Source: Pseudomonas vancouverensis (GTDB lineage: Bacteria; Pseudomonadota; Gammaproteobacteria; Pseudomonadales; Pseudomonadaceae). Taken from it: a DNA stretch of 64,000 nt. The stretch's first letter is position 1, and every line of letters begins with the position of its first letter. The notes below the pieces were generated by a model. It saw nothing but the letters and a program-made list of their open reading frames with translations, was not told the origin of the DNA and ran no database searches. Made by a program: the position numbers and the translations under genes. The DNA lies in assembly GCF_004348895.1 (NCBI RefSeq), contig NZ_RRZK01000007.1, forward strand, positions 186,001 to 250,000. Direction: 5' to 3'. Shown here piece by piece: positions 30,660-39,736 of the stretch.

Positions 30660-31531
30660 CAAAACGCTCCCTGAAGGATGCCGTCATGCTCGATGCGATC
30701 GAGCAACAGGGTGGCGGCGAGCAAGTCGGCGGCGCCACCGGGCGAGGCATTCAATGCGATGAGTTGTTGATCCAGTTCGTGCAGGCGGCGACGCCCGGCG
30801 AGACTGGCACTGCCACCTGCATCGAGCACCGCCTGGGCGCCGGATTGCATGGTGTGCAGGCCCTGTTCACCGGCGCGGTAGAGCACGCAGGTGTCGGCCA
30901 GGCCGGTCATGATCGCCAGCAGCGCATCGAGCCTGGCGTTCTGCTCGCCATGACCTTGCACGCGACTGCGTTGGAGCTGCGGCAAGCCACGTTGCATGAC
31001 GGCTGGAAAGCCGAGCTGTGCCTCCTCACGGGCGCCACGCGCGCCATAACGCAACGCCACCTGGGCACCGTGACTCAAGGGGCGTGGCGCGTAGCGATCG
31101 TCCAGCAACGCCAGGCGTGCCGCACGCAAAGTCACCTCGCTCGCACGGCGGGAGGTCGGTTCCAGTGCCGCCGCCGTGACCAACAGGCCCAACGCCCAAA
31201 TCGCCCCGCGATGGGTGTTCACACCCTGAGTGGTGGCGAGCATCGCCTGCTCACCTTCGCGGCCGATGCGACCGATGTGTTCGCGCAATGCCGGATTGAT
31301 CCCGCCGATGGCCAAGGCGGCATCGGCCATTTCCTTGAAGGCCGGCCACAGCGACAGCGCCGAGGCATGCATCAAACCCAGATGCAGATCAGTGTGCGCG
31401 CCGTTGCCACGCCGATCCACCAGCGCCGGTTTCGGCGACAGGTCGGCTTCGTCTATCAGTGCGTCCACCGCCAGATCCGCCAGGCGCTCGGCCAGGCTCA
31501 GGGGCTTGGCTTGCAGGTTGAGTGCGCGCAT
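30659..31531 (-). CDS. mdcB: Triphosphoribosyl-dephospho-CoA synthase
   Basis: MdcB, a CitG homologue, makes the prosthetic-group precursor from ATP and dephospho-CoA. The 290-residue protein has [21 protein letters not shown] (about residues 37-57), [13 protein letters not shown] and the ARREAQ-like region [16 protein letters not shown], all typical of CitG/MdcB. It starts immediately after the mdcA stop (31532). Confidence 0.94.
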   Translation of the reverse strand: MRALNLQAKPLSLAERLADLAVDALIDEADLSPKPALVDRRGNGAHTDLHLGLMHASALSLWPAFKEMADAALAIGGINPALREHIGRIGREGEQAMLATTQGVNTHRGAIWALGLLVTAAALEPTSRRASEVTLRAARLALLDDRYAPRPLSHGAQVALRYGARGAREEAQLGFPAVMQRGLPQLQRSRVQGHGEQNARLDALLAIMTGLADTCVLYRAGEQGLHTMQSGAQAVLDAGGSASLAGRRRLHELDQQLIALNASPGGAADLLAATLLLDRIEHDGILQGAF

Positions 31532-33202
31532 TTACCAGCTCCTGAATTTGGCGGGCGGGTTGTAGAGGCCACCGGACCATTCGACCAGATCAGCCACGCT
31601 CTTCGCGGCCAGCAGTTCGCGGGTGGCATCGGTGCGGCGGATGCCGAGGTCTTCGGGCAAGGCAATCAGCCCTTCGCGGCGCATGCGCGCGGTATCTTTC
31701 GGGTTATGCCGCAGGCCAATGGTGGTGACCCCGGCCACCGCAGCGATCATCGCCTGACGCTCCTCAAGCGAGCGCGCCTTGTACAGGTACGCGATGCCTT
31801 CTTCGGTGAGCAGGTGGGTGACGTCGTCGCCGTAGATCATGATCGGCGCCAGCGGCATGCCGCTTTTCTTTGCCACATCGACGGCGTCGAGGGTCTCGAC
31901 GAAGGTCGGTTTGCCGCCCTCCTGGAAGGTCTCGACCATCTGCACCACGAGTTTCTTGCCGCGTTCGAGCATCGGCTCGGCCGCTTCGGTGTGACGCATG
32001 TCGAGCCAGGCCGGCGTGCCGTGACGGCGACCACGTGGGTCGTGGCCCATGTTCGGCGCACCACCAAAACCGGCGAGGCGACCGCGTGTCACCGTTGAAG
32101 AATGACCGTCACCATCGACCTGCAGGGTCGCACCGATAAACAGGTCCACGGCGTATTGCCCGGCCAGTTGGCTGAACATGCGGTTGGAACGCAGCGAGCC
32201 GTCACGCCCGGTGAAGAACACATCCGGGCGCGCGGCGATGTAGTTTTCCATGCCCAGCTCGGTGCCGAAACAATGCACGCTTTCGACCCAGCCGCTTTCA
32301 ATCGCCGGAATCAGCGTCGGGTGCGGATTGAGGGTCCAGTTGCGGCAGATCTTGCCCTTCAGGCCAAGGGATTCGCCGTAGGTCGGCAGGATCAATTCGA
32401 TAGCGGCGGTGTTGAAACCGATGCCGTGGTTGAGTGACTGCACGTTGTGTTTTTCATAGATGCCGCGGATCGCCATCATCGCCATCAGCACGTGCACCGG
32501 CTTGATGTGCCGGGGATCGCGGGTGAACAGCGGCTCGATGTAGAACGGCTTGTCGGCCACCACCACGAAGTCGACCCAGGACGCCGGGATGTCCACGCGG
32601 GGCAGGTCACTGACGTCGTCCACCAACTGGTTGACCTGGACGATGACGATACCGTCGCTGAAAGCCGCCGGCTCGATCAGCGCGGGAGTGTCTTCAGTGC
32701 TCGGGCCGGTGTAGATGTTGCCGGCGCGGTCGGCCATGAAACCGGCCGAGAGCACGACGTTGGGGATCAGGTCCACCACCAGCCGCGCATAGAGTTCGAT
32801 GTAGGTGTGAATCGCGCCGATTTCCAGCAGGCCGTCTTCGAGCAACTGGCTGATGCGCAGGCTCTGGGTGCCGGCGAAGGAGAAATCGAGCTTGCGCGCG
32901 ATGCCGCGCTCGAACAGGTCCAGGTGCTCGGCGCGACCGACGCTGGGCATGATCATGTGCAGGTCGTGAAGCTTGCCAGGATCGACCTTGGCCAGGGAGC
33001 GCGAGAGAAAATCCGCCTGCTTCTGGTTGTTGCCCTCCAGCACCACACGGTCGCCGGGCAGGATCAACGCCTCCAGCGCCGCGACGATCTTGTCGGTGGG
33101 CAGCACCACACCATCGGCCAGGTGCCGGACCAACTCGAGACGCCGCTGCTTCTCGCTGCGCCGCCGCGTCCATCGCGAGTCGGGGGATATTGTTGTTGTC
33201 AT
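31532..33202 (-). CDS. mdcA: Malonate decarboxylase alpha subunit (acetyl-S-ACP:malonate ACP transferase)
   Basis: MdcA swaps acetyl for malonyl on MdcC, freeing acetate; CO2 is then released by MdcDE. The 556-residue protein resembles CoA transferases; visible segments include VLEGNNQKQADFLSRSLA, QVNQLVDDVSDLPRVDIPAS, GGAPNMGHDPRGRRHGTPAW and ALPEDLGIRRTDATRELLA. ATG 33202 has GGAG five bases upstream; a GTG six bases earlier overlaps that site. It is the first gene of a nine-gene unit (mdcA-B-C-D-E-G-H-madL-madM) with mostly overlapping ends. Confidence 0.95.
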   Translation of the reverse strand: MTTTISPDSRWTRRRSEKQRRLELVRHLADGVVLPTDKIVAALEALILPGDRVVLEGNNQKQADFLSRSLAKVDPGKLHDLHMIMPSVGRAEHLDLFERGIARKLDFSFAGTQSLRISQLLEDGLLEIGAIHTYIELYARLVVDLIPNVVLSAGFMADRAGNIYTGPSTEDTPALIEPAAFSDGIVIVQVNQLVDDVSDLPRVDIPASWVDFVVVADKPFYIEPLFTRDPRHIKPVHVLMAMMAIRGIYEKHNVQSLNHGIGFNTAAIELILPTYGESLGLKGKICRNWTLNPHPTLIPAIESGWVESVHCFGTELGMENYIAARPDVFFTGRDGSLRSNRMFSQLAGQYAVDLFIGATLQVDGDGHSSTVTRGRLAGFGGAPNMGHDPRGRRHGTPAWLDMRHTEAAEPMLERGKKLVVQMVETFQEGGKPTFVETLDAVDVAKKSGMPLAPIMIYGDDVTHLLTEEGIAYLYKARSLEERQAMIAAVAGVTTIGLRHNPKDTARMRREGLIALPEDLGIRRTDATRELLAAKSVADLVEWSGGLYNPPAKFRSW

Positions 33203-33347
33203 GACCACTCCACGGGTTCGCTGTCGTGGGGGTCACCTTAGGAGGGTTGGGTGGCGGGTATCAATCAAGCAGGGTGGCGGATTGTTACGCTCAAGTTAAT
33301 GGTTGTCTGGTCCGGCGCCATCACGAGCAAGCTCGCGATGGGGCCCG
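33203..33347. promoter_or_regulatory. Spacer between chpC and mdcA: degenerate REP and mdc promoter region
   Basis: CCATCACGAGCAAGCTCGCG (from 33318) is a degenerate class A REP just past the chpC stop. An imperfect dyad TTAC-N6-GTTAA at 33286-33300 lies about 85-100 bp upstream of mdcA and resembles a LysR T-N11-A site, a candidate for MdcR. No clear -35/-10 pair is visible. Confidence 0.4.
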
Positions 33348-33803
33348 TCAGATCAGCCCAGCATTCACCAGCAGATCTTCCAACGCCAGCAGATCCGGCA
33401 CTTTAGCCACATGCTCGCCCACCTGCACCGCCGCACTCTCCAGCGAGCACAACGGCACATCGACATAGCTCAACTGACTGTCGAGCTTGTAGGAGCGCGG
33501 AATCCCCTGCACCAGCAACGCGATGAATTTCAGCTCGGATCGTCCGCCCAGGGCATTGAGAATAACGATGCGCGCACGCTCGCCGATCACGGTTTTCTGA
33601 CCACATGCCGACTCGAAACTGAGCAACGGAATCTGCCGGTCGCGCCAGCTCACCAACCCCAGGTACCACGGCGGCGAATCCAGATCGAAGGTGCCTTGCT
33701 GGTAGTCGATCAGCTCGGCCACCGCGACGTTGGGCAGGATCAGGTTGCGGTCGGCCAGGGGCAGCAGCAGACCGGTGAGGTTGCTGGTGCGGTGTTCAAG
33801 CAT
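33348..33803 (-). CDS. chpC: CheW-like protein ChpC
   Basis: A 151-residue CheW-domain protein (LLLPLADRNLILPNVAVAELI, PPWYLGLVSWRDRQIPLLSFE), which would couple receptors other than PilJ to the ChpA kinase. Its ATG overlaps the chpA stop by 8 bp. In P. aeruginosa chpB (a CheB-like methylesterase) lies between chpA and chpC; here it does not. Confidence 0.9.
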   Translation of the reverse strand: MLEHRTSNLTGLLLPLADRNLILPNVAVAELIDYQQGTFDLDSPPWYLGLVSWRDRQIPLLSFESACGQKTVIGERARIVILNALGGRSELKFIALLVQGIPRSYKLDSQLSYVDVPLCSLESAAVQVGEHVAKVPDLLALEDLLVNAGLI

Positions 33804-36800
33804 GGGATTTGCTCCACAAGGCGATGCTGTCGAGCAGCACCGATTCCTGGTATGGCTTGCCGAGGTAGTCGTTGACGCCGATGGCCATGGCGCGGTCGCG
33901 GTGTTTCTGGCCAGTGCGGGAGGTGATCATGATGATCGGCAGGTGCCGCAGGCGTTCGTCGTTGCGCACCTGGGTCGCCACTTCGAAACCGTCCATGCGC
34001 GGCATCTCGATGTCCAGCAGCATCACGTCGGGCAGGTGTTCTTCGAGCATCAGCATGGCGTCGACCCCGTCCTTGGCCGTCAGCACGTTCATGCCGTGAC
34101 GTTCGAGCAGACGGCTGGTGACCTTGCGCACGGTCACCGAGTCGTCGACCACCATCACCAGCAAAGGCCGCTGCGGCTCGGCCTCGGTTTCGTGACTGGC
34201 GGTTCGTTGCGGCACATGGGCTTGCAGGGCACGAATCGGCGCGAGCAAATCCAGAATCAGTACCACTCGGCCGTCGCCGAGAATGGTCGCCCCGGACACA
34301 CCCTGCACCGCGGCAAACTGCAACCCGAGACTCTTGACCACGATCTCCCGCGTGCCAGCCATGGCATCGACCTGCACCGCGACATGGCGATCGTTGCACT
34401 GCACCAGCAACACCGGCAGCGGCAGGCTCTGGCCCAACAGTTTCGGACGCTGGCTGGTTTTCAGCAGTTCGCCCAGATAGCACAGCTCATAGCGCTGCCC
34501 GGCGTATTCGTAGCTCGGCGGATCGAGCCGGTAATGCCCTTCCAGTTCATTGGGCAGCACGCGCACGATGCCGTCGATGGTGTTCAACGGAATCGCGTAC
34601 TGATCGTCGCCGCACTGCACCATCAACGCCTGGTTGACCGACACTGTGAATGGCAGACGGATGCGGAAATGCACGCCCTGCCCCTGCACCGAGTCGATGC
34701 TCATGCTGCCGCCCAGTTGCCGCACCTCTTCGTGGACCACGTCCATGCCGACGCCACGCCCGGAAATCTGGGTGATCTTTTCGGCGGTGGAAAACCCCGG
34801 TTGCAGGATGAACTGCAGCACGTCGTGGTCGCTGACGGCACTGTCCGGATCGAGCAGGCCGCGCTTGATTGCCTTGCGTCGCACGGCTTCTAGCGGCACA
34901 CCGGCACCGTCGTCGCGGATGTCGAAAATGATGTCGCCGCCTTCGCGCAGCAGGTCGAGGGTGATCTTGCCTTTGGCCGGCTTGCCCGCAGCCAGTCGCA
35001 CTTCGGCGGATTCCAGGCCATGGTCGACGGCGTTGCGTAGCATGTGCTCCAGCGGCGCGGCCATGCGTTCGAGAACGTTGCGGTCCATCTCGCCTTCGGC
35101 GTTATCGACGATGAAATCGACATCCTTGCCCAGTTCCTCGGCCACCTGCCGGACGATCCGCTGCAAGCGCGGCAGCATCCGTTCGAACGGCACCATGCGG
35201 GTGGCCATCAGGCCTTCCTGCAACTGGGTGTTGATGCGCCCCTGCTGTTGCAGCAGGTTTTCCGCATCCTGATTGCGCCGGTCGAGGGTTTCCTTGAGGT
35301 CGAGCAAGTCGGAGGCGGACTCGAACAGCGCCCGGGACAATTGCTGCAACTGCGAGTGGCGGTCCATTTCCAGCGGGTCGAACTCTTCGTAACCCAGGCG
35401 TTCGGCATCGACTTGCTGACGGCTGAGAATGCGCCCCTGAGTTTCGGTATCGAGACGCCGCAACTGGTCGCGCATTCGCTCGATGGTGGTTTCCATCTCA
35501 TTCAGGGCGGTGCGGGCATCGTTGACCTGTTGTTCGATTCGACCACGGAAGATCGACGTCTCACCGGCCAGGTTGACCAGATCATCGAGCAACTCGGCCG
35601 AGACCTTGACCATGTCCGCGCCGACGTCCTGTGGCGGCAGCGGTTCGGCCTTTGGCGTGCTCGGTGGCGCAACAGGCTTGGCAATCTCGGGTACGGCCGG
35701 GTGACTGAAGTTCTTGATTGCATCGATCAAACGATCCGCCGGCGGCATCTGCTCACCGGCGCGAGCCGCGTCGAGCATCTGTGCCAGGCGATCGTGACTG
35801 CGCTGCAACAAGGCGAACAGCGGCGGCGTCGGTTGCAGCACGCCGGTGGACAAACCTTCGTAGAGAAACTCCAGCTCATGGGCCAGATCGCCGATGGCGG
35901 CAATTTCCACCATGCGCGCGCCACCCTTGAGGGTGTGCAGGTCGCGCAACAGGGTCTCGACTTCCTGCCGATTCGATGGCTGTGCCTGCCAGCGCTCCAG
36001 CGCGGCACCTGAACTTTCGATGATGTCGAAACCTTCCTCCAGGAAGATTTCCAGCAACTCGGGATCATGGTCAGGTGTGTCGTCGCTCGCTGCCGGCGCG
36101 CTCACTTCGGCATTGCCCGTGTGCCCCTGGCGATAGGCTCGAATGGCTTCGATCAGCTCATCGGCATGGTTCAAGGCTTGTTGCTGCTGCAACTGATCAA
36201 GGTTCTGCGCCAGGCGGTCATGGCTCTGTTGCAGCAGCGACGCCAGTGCATCACTGTAGGCGTAACGCCGGTTCACCAGACCTTCGTACAGGCCTTCCAG
36301 TTCATGGGCCAGATCACCGACCGGTCCGACCTCGGCCATGCGCGCGCCGCCCTTGAGCGTGTGCAGGTCACGTTGCAGGGAAGACAGCGGCGCCGCATTG
36401 TCCGGGTCACGCAACCAGCGCTGCAAAGCCTCATCGGCGCTGTCGAGAATGTCCACGGCCTCCTCGAGAAAGATCCCGACAATCTCGTCGTCCAGATCCG
36501 CCGCCCGCGCGCTGTGGTCGAGTTCGGCCGTGGCAGCGCCCAGTTCGTGGATGCTCAGGGTGCGGCTGCCGTCGCTGCGGATCAGACCCATGGCCGAAGG
36601 GTCAAGGCTCTCATCGAGCAACTCGCGCAAGGCTTTGATGCGGCGTGGTTGTGGGCTGACTTCCTGGCCGGCGGCCAGTTCGTCGAGCATGTTGATCAAT
36701 GCCTCATGGGCACTTTGCGCCTCATGGAAAAACCGCTCGCTGACCGCCAGGCTGCTTTCTTCCACGGCACCGTACAGGTCGAGCAAAGCTTCACAGAGTT

Positions 36801-39699
36801 CATCGACCGGATGCAGGTCAGCCAGGTGCGCACCTTCGCCAAGGGTGGTCAACTCATCCAGTAGCGCACTGAGTTCCTGACGTTCGCCGGGATGCTGCTG
36901 CCAGCGCTGCAACAGGCTTTCGGCGTCGAGCAGAATGTCCATGCCCTGGGCCAGAAAGTTGTTGATCAACTGCGGGTCACGCTTGATGCGCAGCCCGGTG
37001 CTCGGCGTATTCATCAGCGCTTCAAGACGCTCGGCGACCATGGCCCTGGCACGTTCGATCAAGTGTCTCGCGCCGGGAATTTCAGCCAGCGGATCACGCT
37101 TGAGCTGGCGCAGCCCCAGACGAAACAGCCCTTCGGCTTCCAGGAGCAATTCGACTTCGTCCAGGTCCAGGGCAAGCAGGTGCGCCTTGTACTCGCGGGC
37201 GAGTTGATCCAGCGGCGCCGCGAGCTCGGCAATCGGCAGCACGCCGGCCATGTAGGCACTGCCCTTGAGCGTGTGCAGCGCCCGTTGCAGCTCGTCACTG
37301 GCTTGCAACGGCACGTGTTCGGCCGCCTGCTCGAGGAAGCGATTGAGGCTGGTCAAATGGGTTTCGGCTTCCTTGCGAAAAATCTCCAACAGCAACGGAT
37401 CGAGGGCCGCGACATCGCGGGTGTCTTCATCGCCGATCGGCTCCTCGCCCTTGGCCAGCGCATGGGCACGAGCGGCCAATTGATCGACATCGTTACGCTG
37501 GCGCTGGGCATTGGCCGCGTACTCGGCCACCAGTTCCGGCAGCAGGTTCAGCACGTCGCCGAGCAGTTGCTGCACCGTGGCGCCTGGCTCAACACTGTTT
37601 TCCAGTACGCGGTTGAGCAGGTTTTCCACAGCCCAGGCCAGTTCTGCCAGGACCAGGGCGCGGACCATCCGGCCACTGCCCTTGAGGGTGTGGAAGGCGC
37701 GACGCAGCTCACTCAAGGCCGAGTGGTTGTCGGAGTTGACCGACCAGCGCGGCAAGTACTCGCGAAGCACTTGCAGCACCTCGTCGACTTCTTCGAGGAA
37801 GACTTCGCGCAACTCTTCATCCACCGGCTCTTCATCGGCCGGAGGCGGCAGCAGACTACTCGGGGTGCTCAGGGCTGGCGGGTTCAGCGCCGATACCGGG
37901 CTGGCGAGTACGTCCGCCAGGGTCTGCACGATCTGCGGATCATCCAGTTCCTGCATCAACTGCATGACCTGCGCTTCGCTCGGGCTCAGGACATCTTCAA
38001 GCACCGGCACCTGATGTTCGCTGGGGTAGAAACCAAGAGCCGCGAGGCTTTTTTCGGCGACGTCGAGCAGGTTCTCACCCGATGTCTCGGGGTCGTCGCT
38101 GAGGCGTTCAAGGTAGTACTCGATACTGGTGATCACATCGGCCAGGTGGTCCAGTGCCTGCCAGCCCGGCTGCCCCGGTTCGAGCAGCAGGTGCTCGCGG
38201 ATGAAGTGATTGCAGGTTTCGATCAGGCTCGCCGCGCGTCCCAGCGGAATCATTGCCAGCGCGCCGCGCACCTGTGTCAGCAAGGCCGGCAATGCCTGCA
38301 GATGCTGGCGATCCCAGTCGGCATCGATGTAGTCGACGATCATGTCCTTGGCCTGCTGCAAACAGATGCGAGCTTCCTTGATCACGATCTGGTGGATCTG
38401 GGTCAGGTCGGTGGTCGGCAGGCGACTGTCTTCCTGGTTTTCAGGCTCGACGGTACCGACCATGCCTGCCAGGGTCGCTTCGACGTACAGCAAGGCACCG
38501 GCCACATCCATGAGAATCGCATCGTTAGGCTCGCGCTGGCCCTGAGCAAGGCTCAGGACCACGGCCAGCTGATCGATGATGACCTTGCGTGGCTGACCAA
38601 AACCCAGCACCGCCAGGGTATCGGCGATTTGCCGCAGGGGCGCCAGCAAGCTGTCGAGGTCGGAGGTGTGCTGGCGGTCACTGCGTACGAACAGGTCCAG
38701 TCGCTCCTTGACCCGCACCAGCTCTTCGCACAACGCCGTGAGCACCGAACGAACGGCGTCGCGATCGGGGCCGGCCAGGCGCGCGCGCTCTTCATCGACC
38801 AGCGCGCTGTCGGGCAACGCATCATCCAGCGAGTAGCGATCTTTCATGGTCAGCATCTGCCCGGTGGGATGTTCGGCCTTGGCTATGTAGAACAGCAAGC
38901 TCTTGAGCAGCTCTGGCGGTGCCGGTTGATTGATGCCGGGCATGCCCTGTTCGAGCAGGCGCTTGAGTTCCTTGTCGGCGTCCTTGAACAGGCTGCGCAA
39001 GGCGGGGCTGTTGGCAATGGAACCGCGCTGCATACCCTCGACCAACGCCGAAGCCACTTGCCACAGCGGGCTCAGGGGCGCTTCGCCGCACAACGCCTCA
39101 AGGCGCGTGAAGACCTTGGCCAGGTAATCAAGGTTGGTGTCGCTGTCCTGTTCGCGCAGAAACCCGACCAGGGCCATCTGCAGCATTTGCCGCAGCTTGC
39201 GCAACACCCCGGGAAAATCAGCCGGTTCCAGTTGCTGCAAAGCCGCCGGCGGCAAGGGTGCGATCTCGGGCAGTTGCGGGCTGAAGAGGCTGGTTTCCGA
39301 CAGCAGGGTTTCACCCCTGGCACTGCGCAGATCGTTGATCAACGGCAGCACCACCAGCGGCAGATCGCGGCGCGCGCCTTGCACCCGGTCGAGGTAGATC
39401 GGCATTTGCCCCAAGGCTTGCATCAGCAGGTGCAACGCTTCGTCACGGTGGCTGACGCGATTGCCCTGCAAGGCCATGGTCAGCTGTTCCATTTCTTCGG
39501 CGAGCAGCGCCGCACCGTAGAACTCGACCATCTGCAGGCTGCCGTGAACCTGGTGAATACACGTCAGGCACAGGTCCAGCGCGTGCGTCGCCTGCGGGTC
39601 ATCGAGCAGGGTTTCGATGGCCTGGTGGGCCTGCTTCAGCGTTTCGGCAATCTCGCCCTTGACCCACTCGAGGGCCACATAGTCGTGCCGATCACCCAT
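33796..39699 (-). CDS. chpA: Chemosensory hybrid histidine kinase ChpA (type IV pili)
   Basis: The central kinase of the Pil-Chp system, 1967 residues. Histidine phosphotransfer modules with intact HTLKG motifs lie near residues 669 (FHTLKGSGRM), 808 (LHTLKGSAYM), 1111 (LHTLKGGARMAE) and 1253 (LHTLKGGARMVE). Two more modules near 48 (CIHQVHGSLQM) and 472 (LLTQVRGALAM) are degenerate. The CheA-type core follows: dimerisation segment from about 1363, N box LRNAVDHGLES near 1553, G box ISGRGVGMDVV near 1645, then a CheW-like domain (about 1690-1826). A C-terminal receiver has its phospho-acceptor aspartate in LLDIEMPRMDG near 1894. It would phosphorylate PilG and PilH. ATG 39699 has GGAG five bases upstream; a GTG 15 bases earlier is less likely. 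Confidence 0.96.
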   Translation of the reverse strand: MGDRHDYVALEWVKGEIAETLKQAHQAIETLLDDPQATHALDLCLTCIHQVHGSLQMVEFYGAALLAEEMEQLTMALQGNRVSHRDEALHLLMQALGQMPIYLDRVQGARRDLPLVVLPLINDLRSARGETLLSETSLFSPQLPEIAPLPPAALQQLEPADFPGVLRKLRQMLQMALVGFLREQDSDTNLDYLAKVFTRLEALCGEAPLSPLWQVASALVEGMQRGSIANSPALRSLFKDADKELKRLLEQGMPGINQPAPPELLKSLLFYIAKAEHPTGQMLTMKDRYSLDDALPDSALVDEERARLAGPDRDAVRSVLTALCEELVRVKERLDLFVRSDRQHTSDLDSLLAPLRQIADTLAVLGFGQPRKVIIDQLAVVLSLAQGQREPNDAILMDVAGALLYVEATLAGMVGTVEPENQEDSRLPTTDLTQIHQIVIKEARICLQQAKDMIVDYIDADWDRQHLQALPALLTQVRGALAMIPLGRAASLIETCNHFIREHLLLEPGQPGWQALDHLADVITSIEYYLERLSDDPETSGENLLDVAEKSLAALGFYPSEHQVPVLEDVLSPSEAQVMQLMQELDDPQIVQTLADVLASPVSALNPPALSTPSSLLPPPADEEPVDEELREVFLEEVDEVLQVLREYLPRWSVNSDNHSALSELRRAFHTLKGSGRMVRALVLAELAWAVENLLNRVLENSVEPGATVQQLLGDVLNLLPELVAEYAANAQRQRNDVDQLAARAHALAKGEEPIGDEDTRDVAALDPLLLEIFRKEAETHLTSLNRFLEQAAEHVPLQASDELQRALHTLKGSAYMAGVLPIAELAAPLDQLAREYKAHLLALDLDEVELLLEAEGLFRLGLRQLKRDPLAEIPGARHLIERARAMVAERLEALMNTPSTGLRIKRDPQLINNFLAQGMDILLDAESLLQRWQQHPGERQELSALLDELTTLGEGAHLADLHPVDELCEALLDLYGAVEESSLAVSERFFHEAQSAHEALINMLDELAAGQEVSPQPRRIKALRELLDESLDPSAMGLIRSDGSRTLSIHELGAATAELDHSARAADLDDEIVGIFLEEAVDILDSADEALQRWLRDPDNAAPLSSLQRDLHTLKGGARMAEVGPVGDLAHELEGLYEGLVNRRYAYSDALASLLQQSHDRLAQNLDQLQQQQALNHADELIEAIRAYRQGHTGNAEVSAPAASDDTPDHDPELLEIFLEEGFDIIESSGAALERWQAQPSNRQEVETLLRDLHTLKGGARMVEIAAIGDLAHELEFLYEGLSTGVLQPTPPLFALLQRSHDRLAQMLDAARAGEQMPPADRLIDAIKNFSHPAVPEIAKPVAPPSTPKAEPLPPQDVGADMVKVSAELLDDLVNLAGETSIFRGRIEQQVNDARTALNEMETTIERMRDQLRRLDTETQGRILSRQQVDAERLGYEEFDPLEMDRHSQLQQLSRALFESASDLLDLKETLDRRNQDAENLLQQQGRINTQLQEGLMATRMVPFERMLPRLQRIVRQVAEELGKDVDFIVDNAEGEMDRNVLERMAAPLEHMLRNAVDHGLESAEVRLAAGKPAKGKITLDLLREGGDIIFDIRDDGAGVPLEAVRRKAIKRGLLDPDSAVSDHDVLQFILQPGFSTAEKITQISGRGVGMDVVHEEVRQLGGSMSIDSVQGQGVHFRIRLPFTVSVNQALMVQCGDDQYAIPLNTIDGIVRVLPNELEGHYRLDPPSYEYAGQRYELCYLGELLKTSQRPKLLGQSLPLPVLLVQCNDRHVAVQVDAMAGTREIVVKSLGLQFAAVQGVSGATILGDGRVVLILDLLAPIRALQAHVPQRTASHETEAEPQRPLLVMVVDDSVTVRKVTSRLLERHGMNVLTAKDGVDAMLMLEEHLPDVMLLDIEMPRMDGFEVATQVRNDERLRHLPIIMITSRTGQKHRDRAMAIGVNDYLGKPYQESVLLDSIALWSKSHA

Positions 39700-39736
39700 A
39701 ACCACTCCAATCACAATGCGTACACCCTTGGGCGGT

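Noticed and set aside
33796..34483. Second minus-strand frame overlapping the 3' end of chpA
   Set aside because: It is an out-of-frame reading of the CheW/receiver region of chpA with no domain of its own.
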